In this document: positions 18,123 to 26,748 of the stretch, piece by piece
Layout: each line of letters starts with the position of its first letter
Numbering within the stretch: position 1 is the stretch's first letter
Translations under genes and position numbers: made by a program
Assembly (NCBI GenBank): GCA_965262565.1
Contig: CBDHFQ010000036.1
Location: 186,001 to 250,000, forward strand
From: CBDHFQ01 sp965262565
GTDB taxonomy: Bacteria > Bacteroidota > Bacteroidia > J057
DNA: 64,000 bases
Direction: 5' to 3'
The notes under the pieces: generated by a model
What the model saw: only the letters and a program-made list of their open reading frames with translations
Databases searched by the model: none
Told to the model about the DNA's origin: nothing

Positions 18123-19430
18123 ATGCTTAGTACCAACATCAAATTGCGATTGTCTGTCATGATGTTCCTGGAGTATTTTCTGTGGGGCGCATGGTACGTT
18201 ACCTTAGGGACTTATCTTGGAATTACACTGAAGTATGAAGGTTGGCAGGTAAGTAGTGTTTATGGTACTGGAGCAATTGCTGCGATGGTTTCTCCCTTTT
18301 TTGTAGGCTTAGTAGCGGATAGATTTTTTGCTTCCGAAAGAGTATTGGGATGTATGCATTTATTAGGAGCGGTCCTGATGTTCCTGGCATCTCAAACTAC
18401 TGAATTTGGCCTCTTCTACCCTATTCTCCTTGCCTATACCCTTTGTTTTATGCCAACCATTGCTTTGACAAATGCTGTAGCCTTTCATCAAATGGAAGAA
18501 ACAGACAAGCAATTTCCAAGAATAAGGGCATGGGGAACGATAGGCTGGATTGTAGCTAGCCTGGTGATATTTTTCTGGCAGTCAAAAATTTCTTCTGGAA
18601 TGAGCTGGGAATTTCCCTTCTTCCTGAGAGGAGAAAAAGTCCTGGATATTGAGGGAACCGCCATCCCTTTAAAGATGGCTGCCATTGCATCACTATTCAT
18701 GGGACTCTATTCATTTACATTGCCACATACCCCACCTAAAGAAAAGGGCAAAAAAATGACCATAGGTGATGTATTAGGACTGGACGCTATTTCGCTTCTA
18801 AAAGAAAAAAGCTTTTTAGTGTTCTTCCTTGCTTCTGTCCTGATCTGTATTCCGCTTATGTTTTACTACACCTTTACAAACCAGTTTCTAAATGAAATCG
18901 GATTCGAAAATGCTGCAGGTAAAATGACCTTAGGCCAATTTTCCGAAGCTTTATTCTTGTTAGTAATGCCATTTTTCTTCAGGAGATTCGGCGTAAAATA
19001 TATGTTGATCATCGGAATGCTGGCATGGGCTGCAAGATATACCTTATTTGCTTTTGGAAATCCCACGGAACTGGCATGGATGCTTTATGCTGGTATTATT
19101 TTACATGGAATTTGTTATGATTTCTTCTTTGTTACTGGACAGATTTATGCAGATGAACGAGCACCCAAACATCTAAGAAGTTCCGTTCAGGGAATGATGA
19201 CTTTTGCCACTTACGGCCTGGGAATGTTTATTGGTTCTATCGTTTCTGGCCCTATTGTGGACCTATATGCAACGAGTGGGAGTAGCGTCCCTCATAATTG
19301 GGAATCAATCTGGATGGTACCTGCGGTATTTGCGGTAGCTGTAGCACTGCTGTTTAGTATATTTTTCAAATCTAAGCCTGTTCCAGTTTCTACTAGCAAT
19401 GAACCCGTTAATCTGGCTATGGATCACTGA
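18123..19430 (+). CDS. MFS transporter, nucleoside:H+ symporter-like (NupG/XapB type)
   Basis: This 435-residue integral membrane protein has about 12 hydrophobic segments. The opening (LSVMMFLEYFLWGAWYVTLGTYL) and the PRIRAWGTIGWI loop after TM4 are hallmarks of the nucleoside-H+ symporter branch of the MFS. Bacteroidota often carry such transporters next to Gfo/Idh/MocA oxidoreductases, where the true substrate may be a sugar or glycoside rather than a nucleoside. It lies in an apparent operon, 39 bases after the oxidoreductase and 40 before the acyltransferase. The family call is firm; the substrate is inferred only from context. Confidence 0.88.
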   Translation: MLSTNIKLRLSVMMFLEYFLWGAWYVTLGTYLGITLKYEGWQVSSVYGTGAIAAMVSPFFVGLVADRFFASERVLGCMHLLGAVLMFLASQTTEFGLFYPILLAYTLCFMPTIALTNAVAFHQMEETDKQFPRIRAWGTIGWIVASLVIFFWQSKISSGMSWEFPFFLRGEKVLDIEGTAIPLKMAAIASLFMGLYSFTLPHTPPKEKGKKMTIGDVLGLDAISLLKEKSFLVFFLASVLICIPLMFYYTFTNQFLNEIGFENAAGKMTLGQFSEALFLLVMPFFFRRFGVKYMLIIGMLAWAARYTLFAFGNPTELAWMLYAGIILHGICYDFFFVTGQIYADERAPKHLRSSVQGMMTFATYGLGMFIGSIVSGPIVDLYATSGSSVPHNWESIWMVPAVFAVAVALLFSIFFKSKPVPVSTSNEPVNLAMDH

Positions 19431-19470
19431 TTAATAATAAGAAAGAATTTCTATTGAATTTGTTTCGGAA

Positions 19471-20598
19471 ATGCGAATTCTGACGGTAGAGAATCGTTCT
19501 ACGAAAAAGTTGTTTCACCACATTCCTCACCTCATATATCAACAGAATCCTTATTACATTTTTCCTATTCGGCAAGAGATTGAGGAAATTTTTACATATA
19601 ATGGTAGCGCTCCTAACAAAAAGGAAGCTTGCAGATGGATTGCCTGTGATGATGATTTAATTCCTAAGGCCAGGATTGCCGCCTTTGTACTGAGTAGAGA
19701 AAAACATCCAGCAAGGACATCTAGTGGAGGAATAGGTTTTTTTGAATCTGTAAATGACCCCATCTACTCCAAGGTCCTATTTGACACAGCTATGGAATGG
19801 TTAGCAGCCAGAAGAATCAAGCGGATATTTGCTCCTATTAATTTGGGGCCCAGATATCAGCATTGGGGATTGCTAACACACAATTTTCAAGAACCTCCTT
19901 TTTACGGGCAGTCTTTTAACCCAGAATATTATATTGATTTGTTCCAACGGGCAGGTTTCCAGCCAGCTTATAAGCAATACATCTATAGCATATCAGGTAA
20001 CGCTGAACTACCAGAAATATATCACAAAAGGGCTCAACGAATATTTGATAATCCCCATTATCATTTTAAAAGGTATTCCCATCAACAATCTGATACGTTT
20101 ATTCGGGATTTCGTCTATATCTATAATAAAGCATGGAATCAACAAGCTGGTTACCAAGCATTGGATATCCCTACTTGTAAGTCATTATTCTTTAAATTTA
20201 ATGCCTTTATAGATCCACGATTTCTATTATTTGCCTATGCAGACGATCAACCTATAGGATGTTATATAGGTGTTCCAGATATCAATGAACACTTGAAGGT
20301 CTCCAGTGGAAACTTGACCTTTTTAAACAAATTGAGATTCTTATATCTTCATCATACTCGTTCCTACCTGAAGATGATAGGTATTATTTTTGGCATCATT
20401 CCTTCTTTTCAGAAAAAAGGGATAGAAAGCGCGTTTTTTTACCTATTGGCCCAAACCTTAAAAGAAAAGCCTATTTATGAACAAATGCTTATCTCCTGGA
20501 TAGGCGAATTTAACCCTACAATGAAACGATTGATTGATGTTCTTGGGGCCAGACATACCAAAACCCTTACCACCTACGAAATATTTAGCTCAAGCTAG
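19471..20598 (+). CDS. GNAT-like acyltransferase (YghO-like)
   Basis: This is a 375-residue protein without signal peptide or membrane segments. The organisation resembles the YghO-type proteins of the acyl-CoA N-acyltransferase superfamily: an N-terminal region (NPYYIFPIRQEI...), a central segment FAPINLGPRYQHWGLL containing the NxGPxxxxWGLL-like signature, the FYGQSFNPEYY stretch, and a C-terminal part with an 'IGEFNPTMKRLIDVLGARHTK' GNAT-like end (N-P-x-M-x-x-x-x-x-x-L-G). The acceptor is unknown. It probably shares a transcript with the upstream transporter gene, and its last 9 bases overlap the 3' end of the convergent ParA gene. Confidence 0.72.
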   Translation: MRILTVENRSTKKLFHHIPHLIYQQNPYYIFPIRQEIEEIFTYNGSAPNKKEACRWIACDDDLIPKARIAAFVLSREKHPARTSSGGIGFFESVNDPIYSKVLFDTAMEWLAARRIKRIFAPINLGPRYQHWGLLTHNFQEPPFYGQSFNPEYYIDLFQRAGFQPAYKQYIYSISGNAELPEIYHKRAQRIFDNPHYHFKRYSHQQSDTFIRDFVYIYNKAWNQQAGYQALDIPTCKSLFFKFNAFIDPRFLLFAYADDQPIGCYIGVPDINEHLKVSSGNLTFLNKLRFLYLHHTRSYLKMIGIIFGIIPSFQKKGIESAFFYLLAQTLKEKPIYEQMLISWIGEFNPTMKRLIDVLGARHTKTLTTYEIFSSS

Positions 20599-21330
20599 TT
20601 GTTGTATCTCTGACCAAAGACTTCTATATGCTTGTGCTGGAATAGACATAGGGGAATAAGTGAATAGTGGGGCCTGATACTCCCCCATTCTTTCAATAAA
20701 TGTGGAAAAAGGAATCTGAGTTTCTAGCCTGGGAATATTCGGATAGTGATAATTAAAAATGGTTTGCTTATGTAATTTTTTTCTGCTGTCCACCATAGAA
20801 AAGAAAGGTATTATCTTATCAATATTAAATCCGTTCTTTTTGAAATAGTGAACTACCTGATCAAATGCTCTTAAAGACAGGGTAGTGGGTATCAGTGGAA
20901 ATAATATATAATCAGCTGCCACGAAAATATGCTCTGCTAGCAATCCCATCACCGGAGGACAATCAATAAATATATAATCATAATCAGATTTCAAAATGGA
21001 AAGCATTTTTTGAAACCTCATTTTGGAATTCTTTCGTTCATCTAACCAAATATCAAATTTGCGATTAGAAAAGTCGGATGGAATAAGATCTAGCCTATCG
21101 TAAGGAGTAGGATGAACGTAAGAAGATAATTGTACGTCCCTTTTTAGTAATTTTTTTACTCCTCCTTTAATTTTAGCTTTTCCTTCAAAATAAAAAGTGG
21201 CTGCAGCTTGTGGGTCGAGATCCCAGAGTAGTGTGATATGCTCTTCTTTAGCTGCTAAATAAGCCAAATTTACACAAGAAGATGTTTTACCAACGCCTCC
21301 CTTCATATTATAAATAGCAAAGATCCTCAT
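20590..21330 (-). CDS. ParA/MinD-family ATPase without adjacent ParB
   Basis: This is a 246-residue P-loop ATPase. It has the deviant Walker A KGGVGKTSS (residues 10-18, with signature Lys10 and catalytic Lys15), the DLDPQAAAT motif and Walker B YIFIDCPP. Members position plasmids, chromosomes or large protein complexes by ATP-dependent dimerisation on DNA or membrane. No ParB, MinE-like partner or parS-like palindrome is visible nearby, so this is an orphan ParA whose cargo is unknown. There is no C-terminal amphipathic helix of the MinD type that I can see, which favours a nucleoid-binding ParA. It overlaps the convergent acyltransferase gene by 9 bases. The start ATG sits directly at the P-loop strand, as usual. 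Confidence 0.9.
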   Translation of the reverse strand: MRIFAIYNMKGGVGKTSSCVNLAYLAAKEEHITLLWDLDPQAAATFYFEGKAKIKGGVKKLLKRDVQLSSYVHPTPYDRLDLIPSDFSNRKFDIWLDERKNSKMRFQKMLSILKSDYDYIFIDCPPVMGLLAEHIFVAADYILFPLIPTTLSLRAFDQVVHYFKKNGFNIDKIIPFFSMVDSRKKLHKQTIFNYHYPNIPRLETQIPFSTFIERMGEYQAPLFTYSPMSIPAQAYRSLWSEIQQLA

Positions 21331-21577
21331 GAGCGGTTTAGGTCTAGTTCTACATATGGCTATATATCATTTACTCATTCAAAAATAATAAGAACAACTA
21401 TCTTATCAGAAAATATTTTTCAACGTTTTAAACTAATATAATTATTTTTTATACATAATCTAAATAACGGTTGCCAATATTTCTATCAGCTCTTATTATC
21501 TCCGATATGATTTATAATATGCCAGGATGAATAATATATGGTAAAAGTATATACGATAAATATTATAGAAGTCCCTT

Positions 21578-22306
21578 ATGCAACATCTCATCGCACAATT
21601 ACCTATTCAGCATGTAATGAGAATAGCTATTTTCACCATATTCCTGCTATTTTCGATATTCACATTCAGTCAATCAAATCACTTATCTGCTCCAGTTTTT
21701 ATCTTTCCTGATAATGCTTATGAACTTCATTCATGGCAATCTTTTTATCTCTTGACAGAAATACACGATACGATTGACATATACAATCCTTCTCTATCCC
21801 TGTTATCAGCTGCTGTTTTTTATGCAACCTCTAAGGTCAGATATCATAAAGGGCTAAGGGAATTTACGTTCTCTCCTGAGCTTAGAAATATGGCTGCACA
21901 ACATTCAAAAGCGATGGCTACTTATGATTTTGTGGATCATTTCAATCTACATCAACCAAAGTTCAGAACGATGAATAAGCGGAGTAATCATTTTCATGCA
22001 AATGCGGAAGCCGAAAATGTGGCGAGCGAGTTTTTATATAGATATGATACTGGAACAAATTTTTATCGTGTTTGGACAGGAAAAAGTTATAGTTTTTATA
22101 CAGACGAAGGCTTACCGATTCAACAACACACATATTTATCTTTTGCTGAAAGTTTGGTACAAAATTGGATGAATTCCCCTGGACACAGAAAAGCAATTTT
22201 AAACAGGAATTACTTTACTTTGGGATGTGCAGTAGAATTACCGAAATTAAGTGGTAGAGAGGGGTTCATTCCTCTTGCGTTTAGTACCCAAAATTTTGGT
22301 AAATGA
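21578..22306 (+). CDS. Exported CAP/SCP-domain protein
   Basis: The protein has 242 residues from the ATG at 21578; the ATG at 21617 (residue 14) gives a better signal peptide (MRIAIFTIFLLFSIFTFSQS) and may be the true start. The mature part carries a CAP (cysteine-rich secretory/SCP) domain: FSPELRNMAAQHSKAMA, the HF-type segment VDHFNLH, the NVASEF helix and SPGHRKAILNRNYFTLG near the end. The HNxxR-like core is replaced by variants, but the SPGHR motif is intact. Bacterial CAP proteins are secreted and of varied function (lipid binding, possibly peptidase-like). No T9SS tail is present, so the product is likely periplasmic. It stands alone, 188 bases before the TonB-like gene. Confidence 0.82.
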   Translation: MQHLIAQLPIQHVMRIAIFTIFLLFSIFTFSQSNHLSAPVFIFPDNAYELHSWQSFYLLTEIHDTIDIYNPSLSLLSAAVFYATSKVRYHKGLREFTFSPELRNMAAQHSKAMATYDFVDHFNLHQPKFRTMNKRSNHFHANAEAENVASEFLYRYDTGTNFYRVWTGKSYSFYTDEGLPIQQHTYLSFAESLVQNWMNSPGHRKAILNRNYFTLGCAVELPKLSGREGFIPLAFSTQNFGK

Positions 22307-22494
22307 CTATTTTACCCTAAATATATAAAATGAAATATGTAATATTTTGTACCTAAAGCCGTTCGTTTTTATATAAAAATCATTTATGTTAGCGAATGTT
22401 ATAACAATGATTAATGTATAAATATCTCCAAATTAAACTTTTACACGTTCTGAATGGAATAGGTTGAGATATTACACCCAGAGAATGAAGGATT

Positions 22495-23616
22495 ATGGAC
22501 TCATCAAAAGCCTCTTCTGACCAATTGACCGAATATATTCAGGCGATTGAGAAACAACAACGCTCTCAGATTAGATCTAAGATAATATACGTCGGGATTA
22601 TCGCAGGTATATCTATCATAGGTGCTTTGGCTGTACTTTTTTTAGATTTTGGTTCATTAACTGCTAGTGAAAGTGAATATATATATCTCGACCCTGGGGT
22701 ATACAGTATGGCTGAAATCGATTCATTCATTCAAACTACAAATAAAAAGGTAATTTTATCCTCCTATCCTGGAAACATCAGAGATACGATTGCAAGTAGT
22801 ACAGATGTAGTCCCCACAGGAAATCAAGAGGTAATCATATATAATTCTCCTATCGGAAAAACTTCTAGTTTCTCTGGTATAAAAAAGGCTTCCTTAAATA
22901 CTTTACCTCAAATTCCTTCTTTTGGGTTGGAAATTGAAGGCTTTAAAACTATCGATAATGAATTAAATTTCTCCTTAATAGGATATCAGAATATATTTTC
23001 CTATCACATTGATTTTGGAAATGGAGTAAAAAAAATGATGGGAAAAAACCTAACCTACGCCTTCCCCAAAGAAGGTGATTACACTATCCAGGTTAGGGCT
23101 ACTTCACCTGCTTATGCTCCGAGAACTTTCTCTCTTCCCATTTCGATTAACAAGGATCAATCCTTCGAGACAAATCAGGCGATACTATTTGAACAGCCCT
23201 ATACTACTGTTAATTTAAATTCAGAATCAATCGAACATACTACCCAAGGCAACCCACCTGAAGTAGAAACAGAAGGTAATAATACTCAAAGTAGTCAGAA
23301 TTCTAAAAAGTCCATAAATTACATCCCTCCAAGTTTTCCGGGAGGTCAATCCGCTTTAGCCTCACATATTCAAAACAATCTTGCATATCCCCCAGAAGCG
23401 ATCCAAAATAAAGTTAAAGGAGAAGTAGTTATCAGGTTTTTAGTGGAAGAGGACGGCGCTATTTCTAATATTGGTGTGCATAAAGGATTGGGATATGGTT
23501 GTGATGAAGAGGTACTTAAAATTGTTCAAAACATGCCAAAATGGATTCCAGGCAGTTTAAATGGAAAAAATTTGGCGATGACTTTTAGCTTGCCTATTAG
23601 GTTTGAATTAAACTAA
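22495..23616 (+). CDS. TonB-family energy transducer with a central PKD-like domain
   Basis: This is a 373-residue protein. It has a short cytoplasmic start, one transmembrane helix (about residues 30-50, YVGIIAGISIIGALAVLFL), a periplasmic PKD-like module (about 160-220; SYHIDFGNGVKK...YAFPKEGDYTI), a Ser/Asn/Glu-rich linker and a C-terminal TonB domain (about 285-373) of the Bacteroidota type: PPSFPGG, IQNNLAYPPEA, GEVVIRFLVEEDG and the closing PIRFELN. Such proteins link the inner membrane to TonB-dependent outer-membrane receptors. The PKD insert is unusual for a TonB. Neither exbB/exbD nor a receptor gene is adjacent. Its stop codon abuts the stop of the convergent MarR gene with no gap. 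Confidence 0.87.
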   Translation: MDSSKASSDQLTEYIQAIEKQQRSQIRSKIIYVGIIAGISIIGALAVLFLDFGSLTASESEYIYLDPGVYSMAEIDSFIQTTNKKVILSSYPGNIRDTIASSTDVVPTGNQEVIIYNSPIGKTSSFSGIKKASLNTLPQIPSFGLEIEGFKTIDNELNFSLIGYQNIFSYHIDFGNGVKKMMGKNLTYAFPKEGDYTIQVRATSPAYAPRTFSLPISINKDQSFETNQAILFEQPYTTVNLNSESIEHTTQGNPPEVETEGNNTQSSQNSKKSINYIPPSFPGGQSALASHIQNNLAYPPEAIQNKVKGEVVIRFLVEEDGAISNIGVHKGLGYGCDEEVLKIVQNMPKWIPGSLNGKNLAMTFSLPIRFELN

Positions 23617-24147
23617 TCAATCAGATTTATTACATACGAAAGATCTTATCTTTTCACAAAGATGGCTGAATTGATTTTTCTCTTCTGAGGTTAATCCATG
23701 CATAATAATATCAAGATGATTCGTAGCCCGATCCATCTCTTCAAGTAATGTTAAACCTTTATCACTAATGATCACATCTACTAACCTTTTATCTGTTTGA
23801 TGGCTTTTCTTATGAATCAATCCTTTTTTATCTAGTCTTATAACTATTCTGGAAGAATCTGACATCTTATCCAACATTCTCTTCCTTATCTCCGCTGTTG
23901 TCATGGGTTCCGGGTACTTTCCACGTAATATCCTAAGAACATTATATTGTTGCATAGTGATATCATAAGGCTTTAAGAAAGCACGTACCCTATCTTTTAC
24001 CCAATAGTAAGTGTAGATAAGGTTCACCATAGCTTTCTGATCCTCATTTCTAAAATTCTGCTGTTGAATCTCATCTTCAATCGGCACAATTTTTCTTTCC
24101 TGTCTGATTCCTTCTTTTTCCAACTTATTTAGCTTTTCTTTTAACAA
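23617..24147 (-). CDS. MarR-family transcriptional regulator
   Basis: This is a 176-residue MarR-type winged helix: helices around YTYYWVKDRVRAFLKPYDIT, then QQYNVLRILRG, the recognition region TTAEIRKRMLDKMSDSSRIVIRLDKKGL and the beta wing HQTDKRLVDVIIS. The closest pattern is the common Bacteroidota MarR group with LDKMSD and QQYNVLRILRG. No ATG precedes the domain; TTG at 24147 is the only plausible start in frame, and the first ATG (24030) would remove part of helix 1. About 20 charged residues precede the family's normal N-terminus. Two candidate operator palindromes lie just upstream (24182-24202 and 24261-24276), so it is probably autoregulated. The ligand is unknown. Confidence 0.88.
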   Translation of the reverse strand: MLKEKLNKLEKEGIRQERKIVPIEDEIQQQNFRNEDQKAMVNLIYTYYWVKDRVRAFLKPYDITMQQYNVLRILRGKYPEPMTTAEIRKRMLDKMSDSSRIVIRLDKKGLIHKKSHQTDKRLVDVIISDKGLTLLEEMDRATNHLDIIMHGLTSEEKNQFSHLCEKIRSFVCNKSD

Positions 24148-24181
24148 AATATGATTGCCTGCTAGATAAAATAGTAAACCC

Positions 24182-24202
24182 TTACAATTCTATGCATTGT
24201 AA
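24182..24202 (-). promoter_or_regulatory. Candidate MarR operator (TTACAAT-N7-ATTGTAA)
   Basis: A perfect inverted repeat with 7-base arms and a 7-base spacer starts 35 bases upstream of the TTG start of the MarR gene. The sequence resembles OhrR/MarR-type operators, which are built on TACAAT/ATTGTA half-sites. This position would allow autorepression. The gene-free gap 24148-24537 (390 bases) also holds a 12-base direct repeat (AAAATTAATATA at 24201-24212 and 24230-24241) and the second palindrome listed separately; I see no ORF in it. Confidence 0.55.
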
Positions 24203-24260
24203 AATTAATATATTTTCATACCATAAATAAAAATTAATATACAGTAAATACAAATTTAAT

Positions 24261-24276
24261 TACGTATGTATACGTA
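24261..24276. promoter_or_regulatory. Second palindrome upstream of the MarR gene (TACGTAT-GT-ATACGTA)
   Basis: Perfect 7-base arms are separated by 2 bases, 114 bases upstream of the MarR start. It could be an additional operator or a site for another regulator acting between the MscS and MarR genes. It has no U-tract, so it is not a terminator. Confidence 0.35.
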
Positions 24277-24537
24277 AAAAATTATATCGAATTACTTTAG
24301 ATAGGATAAAAAACCCCACTAAGTCCAAGTTGTAACTCTCCTCCATAATATTAAAGAGAACTCGCTCATTATCAATATTTGTAGCAGCAACATTCTCCAC
24401 CCATACGTCCTAATTTTTCCTAGCCCTCATTTTTTTAGAATCTATTCCCACCGAGATACGCTGGATGTGGATAATTGATCCTCTATATAATATCAAATAC
24501 GCACTATAAGTATGAACAGTAATTAAATACTTTTCTC

Positions 24538-25377
24538 CTAATTTTTTTTCATAACGATAGTCCTGTAAGGATAAGGAATTTCTATTCCCTCTGCTTCAAA
24601 CCTGGCTTTAACGCTTTCCAGTAAGTCGCATCCCAAGACGAAAGCATCAGCATTATCCTTAGCCCAGGCCCAAGCTCGAATTTTTAAGCTAAACTCTTCC
24701 AAGCTAATCACTCTAACAGTTACTGGATGTATATTTTCAGCTTTCTCGGCTTCACTCCTATTATCCATAAACAGCGGATGTTTTAAAGTCTCTTCCCGAA
24801 TGATGTCTTTTGCCTTAGATAAATCAGAATCAAAACTAATGTCGATCTCGAACCATTTACATACTGTTTTATCAATTAAATCTGAGTTAACCAGAATCTC
24901 ATTACTGATAATAGAATTTGGTATAACTATTCTTCGATTTTCAAAATTACGTATCACTGTATGCCTCAAAGTGATATCCTCAATAGTGCCTGAAAGTGTA
25001 TCTTTTATCGTAATTCTGTCACCTACTCTATAAGGTTTAAAAATGACGATAAAAATTCCTGCAACAATATTGGCTAGAGCCTGCTGGGAAGCAAAACCAA
25101 TAGCCACTGCTAAAATCCCGGCACCTGCCAGTAATGATTGGGCTAAATTTTTGAGAGACGGAATATAGGAAATCGCTACTCCAATCCCTATGATAAAGAT
25201 TCCAAATGATACAATCCTTTTCAGGAATGTTAAATTGGTGATATATGTATAATCTTCCGATCTGCGAATAGCTCGATCAAATACTTTATTGTTAACAAAC
25301 ATTATTATAAGGGAAAACATAAAAATCCCCAAGGCCCAAAAAATAAATCCATATCCTAAGATTATATTAACATCCAT
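24538..25377 (-). CDS. Small-conductance mechanosensitive channel (MscS family)
   Basis: This is a 279-residue MscS-type channel. It has N-terminal membrane helices (about 8-28 and 52-75) and the pore-lining TM3 region (GAGILAVAIGFASQQALANIVAGIFI, about 84-110), with the Gly/Ala pattern of the family. The beta domain follows (FKPYRVGDRITI, GTIEDITLRHTVIRN, VIPNSIISN) and then the alpha/beta C-terminal domain ending in IEIPYPYRTIVMKK. The length matches minimal E. coli-type MscS. It acts in the inner membrane as an osmotic release valve. It lies 390 bases upstream of the MarR gene on the same strand, with no clear terminator between them. Confidence 0.94.
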   Translation of the reverse strand: MDVNIILGYGFIFWALGIFMFSLIIMFVNNKVFDRAIRRSEDYTYITNLTFLKRIVSFGIFIIGIGVAISYIPSLKNLAQSLLAGAGILAVAIGFASQQALANIVAGIFIVIFKPYRVGDRITIKDTLSGTIEDITLRHTVIRNFENRRIVIPNSIISNEILVNSDLIDKTVCKWFEIDISFDSDLSKAKDIIREETLKHPLFMDNRSEAEKAENIHPVTVRVISLEEFSLKIRAWAWAKDNADAFVLGCDLLESVKARFEAEGIEIPYPYRTIVMKKN

Positions 25378-25584
25378 AGATTAAATATCATTTTATTAAT
25401 TATTAAGACTAACTTTGTAAAATATTGTAAAAGATTGTAAAAGATCTTTCATATTTGAGAAATCAAAGAAAAACATTTATAAATTTACGGATGTCTCGTT
25501 ACCATTAACTATTTCATCGCATTAACCAGACACATCTCTTCTACTTCTCGCACACTACCATGTTTGTTATCTAATTTTAAGTAT

Positions 25585-26631
25585 ATGAATACACGTGTCT
25601 TTACTTATATCGCTACCACACTTTATTTGTCATTTAATGTCGTCTTGGGATTAAACGCACAGGATTCCGTGGTGGATACCCTATCGCTCTTCAACTCAGA
25701 AAAGCCGCTAGAAATTACGCTTACATATGATATTAAAGAATTGAGGAAAAATAAGTATAAGGAGGATTACCAGCCAGCAATTATCTCCTATGCCAATCAA
25801 CTTGGACATACCATTGATAAAGAGATTAAAGTAAGAGCCAGAGGAAATGTGAGAAAGCGTCATTGTTTTGCTCCTCCTATAAAATTAAATTTTAAAGATA
25901 CTTATTTCGAGACTAAGCCAATGAATCCTTTTAAAACTTTGAAAGTGGTAACTCATTGTAATCAATCTCAAATATACCAACAATATATAGTTAAGGAATA
26001 CCTGGCATATAAAATCTGGGGATTACTCACTGGTTATTCATACAAAGCAAGATTGGCTGAAATAACCTACATAGATGCTATGGAAAAGGTAAATCCTATG
26101 ACCCGATATGGAATTATTCTGGAACATACGGAACACATGGCAGAAAGGAATGATTGTATAGAAATCGAGCCGAAGGGAGTTCATCCGGAGCAAACAGATA
26201 GAGAATTAATGACTAAGCTTTGTATGTTCCAATACCTCATCGGAAATACTGATTGGGCAACGGGAAATTTACATAATGTTAAAATATTAAAGCCCAAAGA
26301 TGTTCTAAATAATACGCTTTATGTTGTTCCTTATGATTTTGATTATGCTGGATTTGTCAATACGGATTATGCTATTCCAGATCCAACATTGGGCATAAAA
26401 TCCGTAAGGGATAGATTTTACAAAGGATATGCCAGAACACCGGAAGAAGTGGAAAACGTACTTGAGTTATTTAGAGAAAAGCGACATGACATTTATGAAC
26501 TCGTAGAAAGTTGTGCCTATCTAAGTGAAGTCACAAAAAAAGAGACACTCAGATATCTTGATAGCTTTTACGATACCATCCAAAATCCTTATCAACGACA
26601 GAGTGTTTTTGTAGATAATCCAATTAAATAA
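25585..26631 (+). CDS. Exported CotH-like (kinase-fold) protein, function unknown
   Basis: This is a 348-residue protein from the ATG at 25585; an upstream TTG at 25564 is also in frame, but the ATG begins a clean signal peptide (MNTRVFTYIATTLYLSFN...NAQ). The mature protein resembles CotH-type atypical kinases in outline. An N-lobe contains KVRARGNVRKRHCF...PIKLNF, comparable to the RGNxS...K-P-Y-K-L-K-F pattern. A catalytic-loop-like GNTDWATGNLHN (Asp223, Asn228, Asn231) follows, and a metal-binding DFD (Asp251/Asp253, YDFDYAG). If it is active it would phosphorylate a protein in the periplasm or at the surface. The family link is inference from motif order only. It is a single gene between divergent or convergent neighbours. 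Confidence 0.55.
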   Translation: MNTRVFTYIATTLYLSFNVVLGLNAQDSVVDTLSLFNSEKPLEITLTYDIKELRKNKYKEDYQPAIISYANQLGHTIDKEIKVRARGNVRKRHCFAPPIKLNFKDTYFETKPMNPFKTLKVVTHCNQSQIYQQYIVKEYLAYKIWGLLTGYSYKARLAEITYIDAMEKVNPMTRYGIILEHTEHMAERNDCIEIEPKGVHPEQTDRELMTKLCMFQYLIGNTDWATGNLHNVKILKPKDVLNNTLYVVPYDFDYAGFVNTDYAIPDPTLGIKSVRDRFYKGYARTPEEVENVLELFREKRHDIYELVESCAYLSEVTKKETLRYLDSFYDTIQNPYQRQSVFVDNPIK

Positions 26632-26748
26632 AAAATAATTCCTCTGAGATGTTACCTATTGGTTTTTCATACCATAAAGGTAATGACAAAAGGGAGCTAG
26701 TCAGGAGGTCAGGATTCCAAAATTAATGGGAAACTGGCTTCCATTTTT

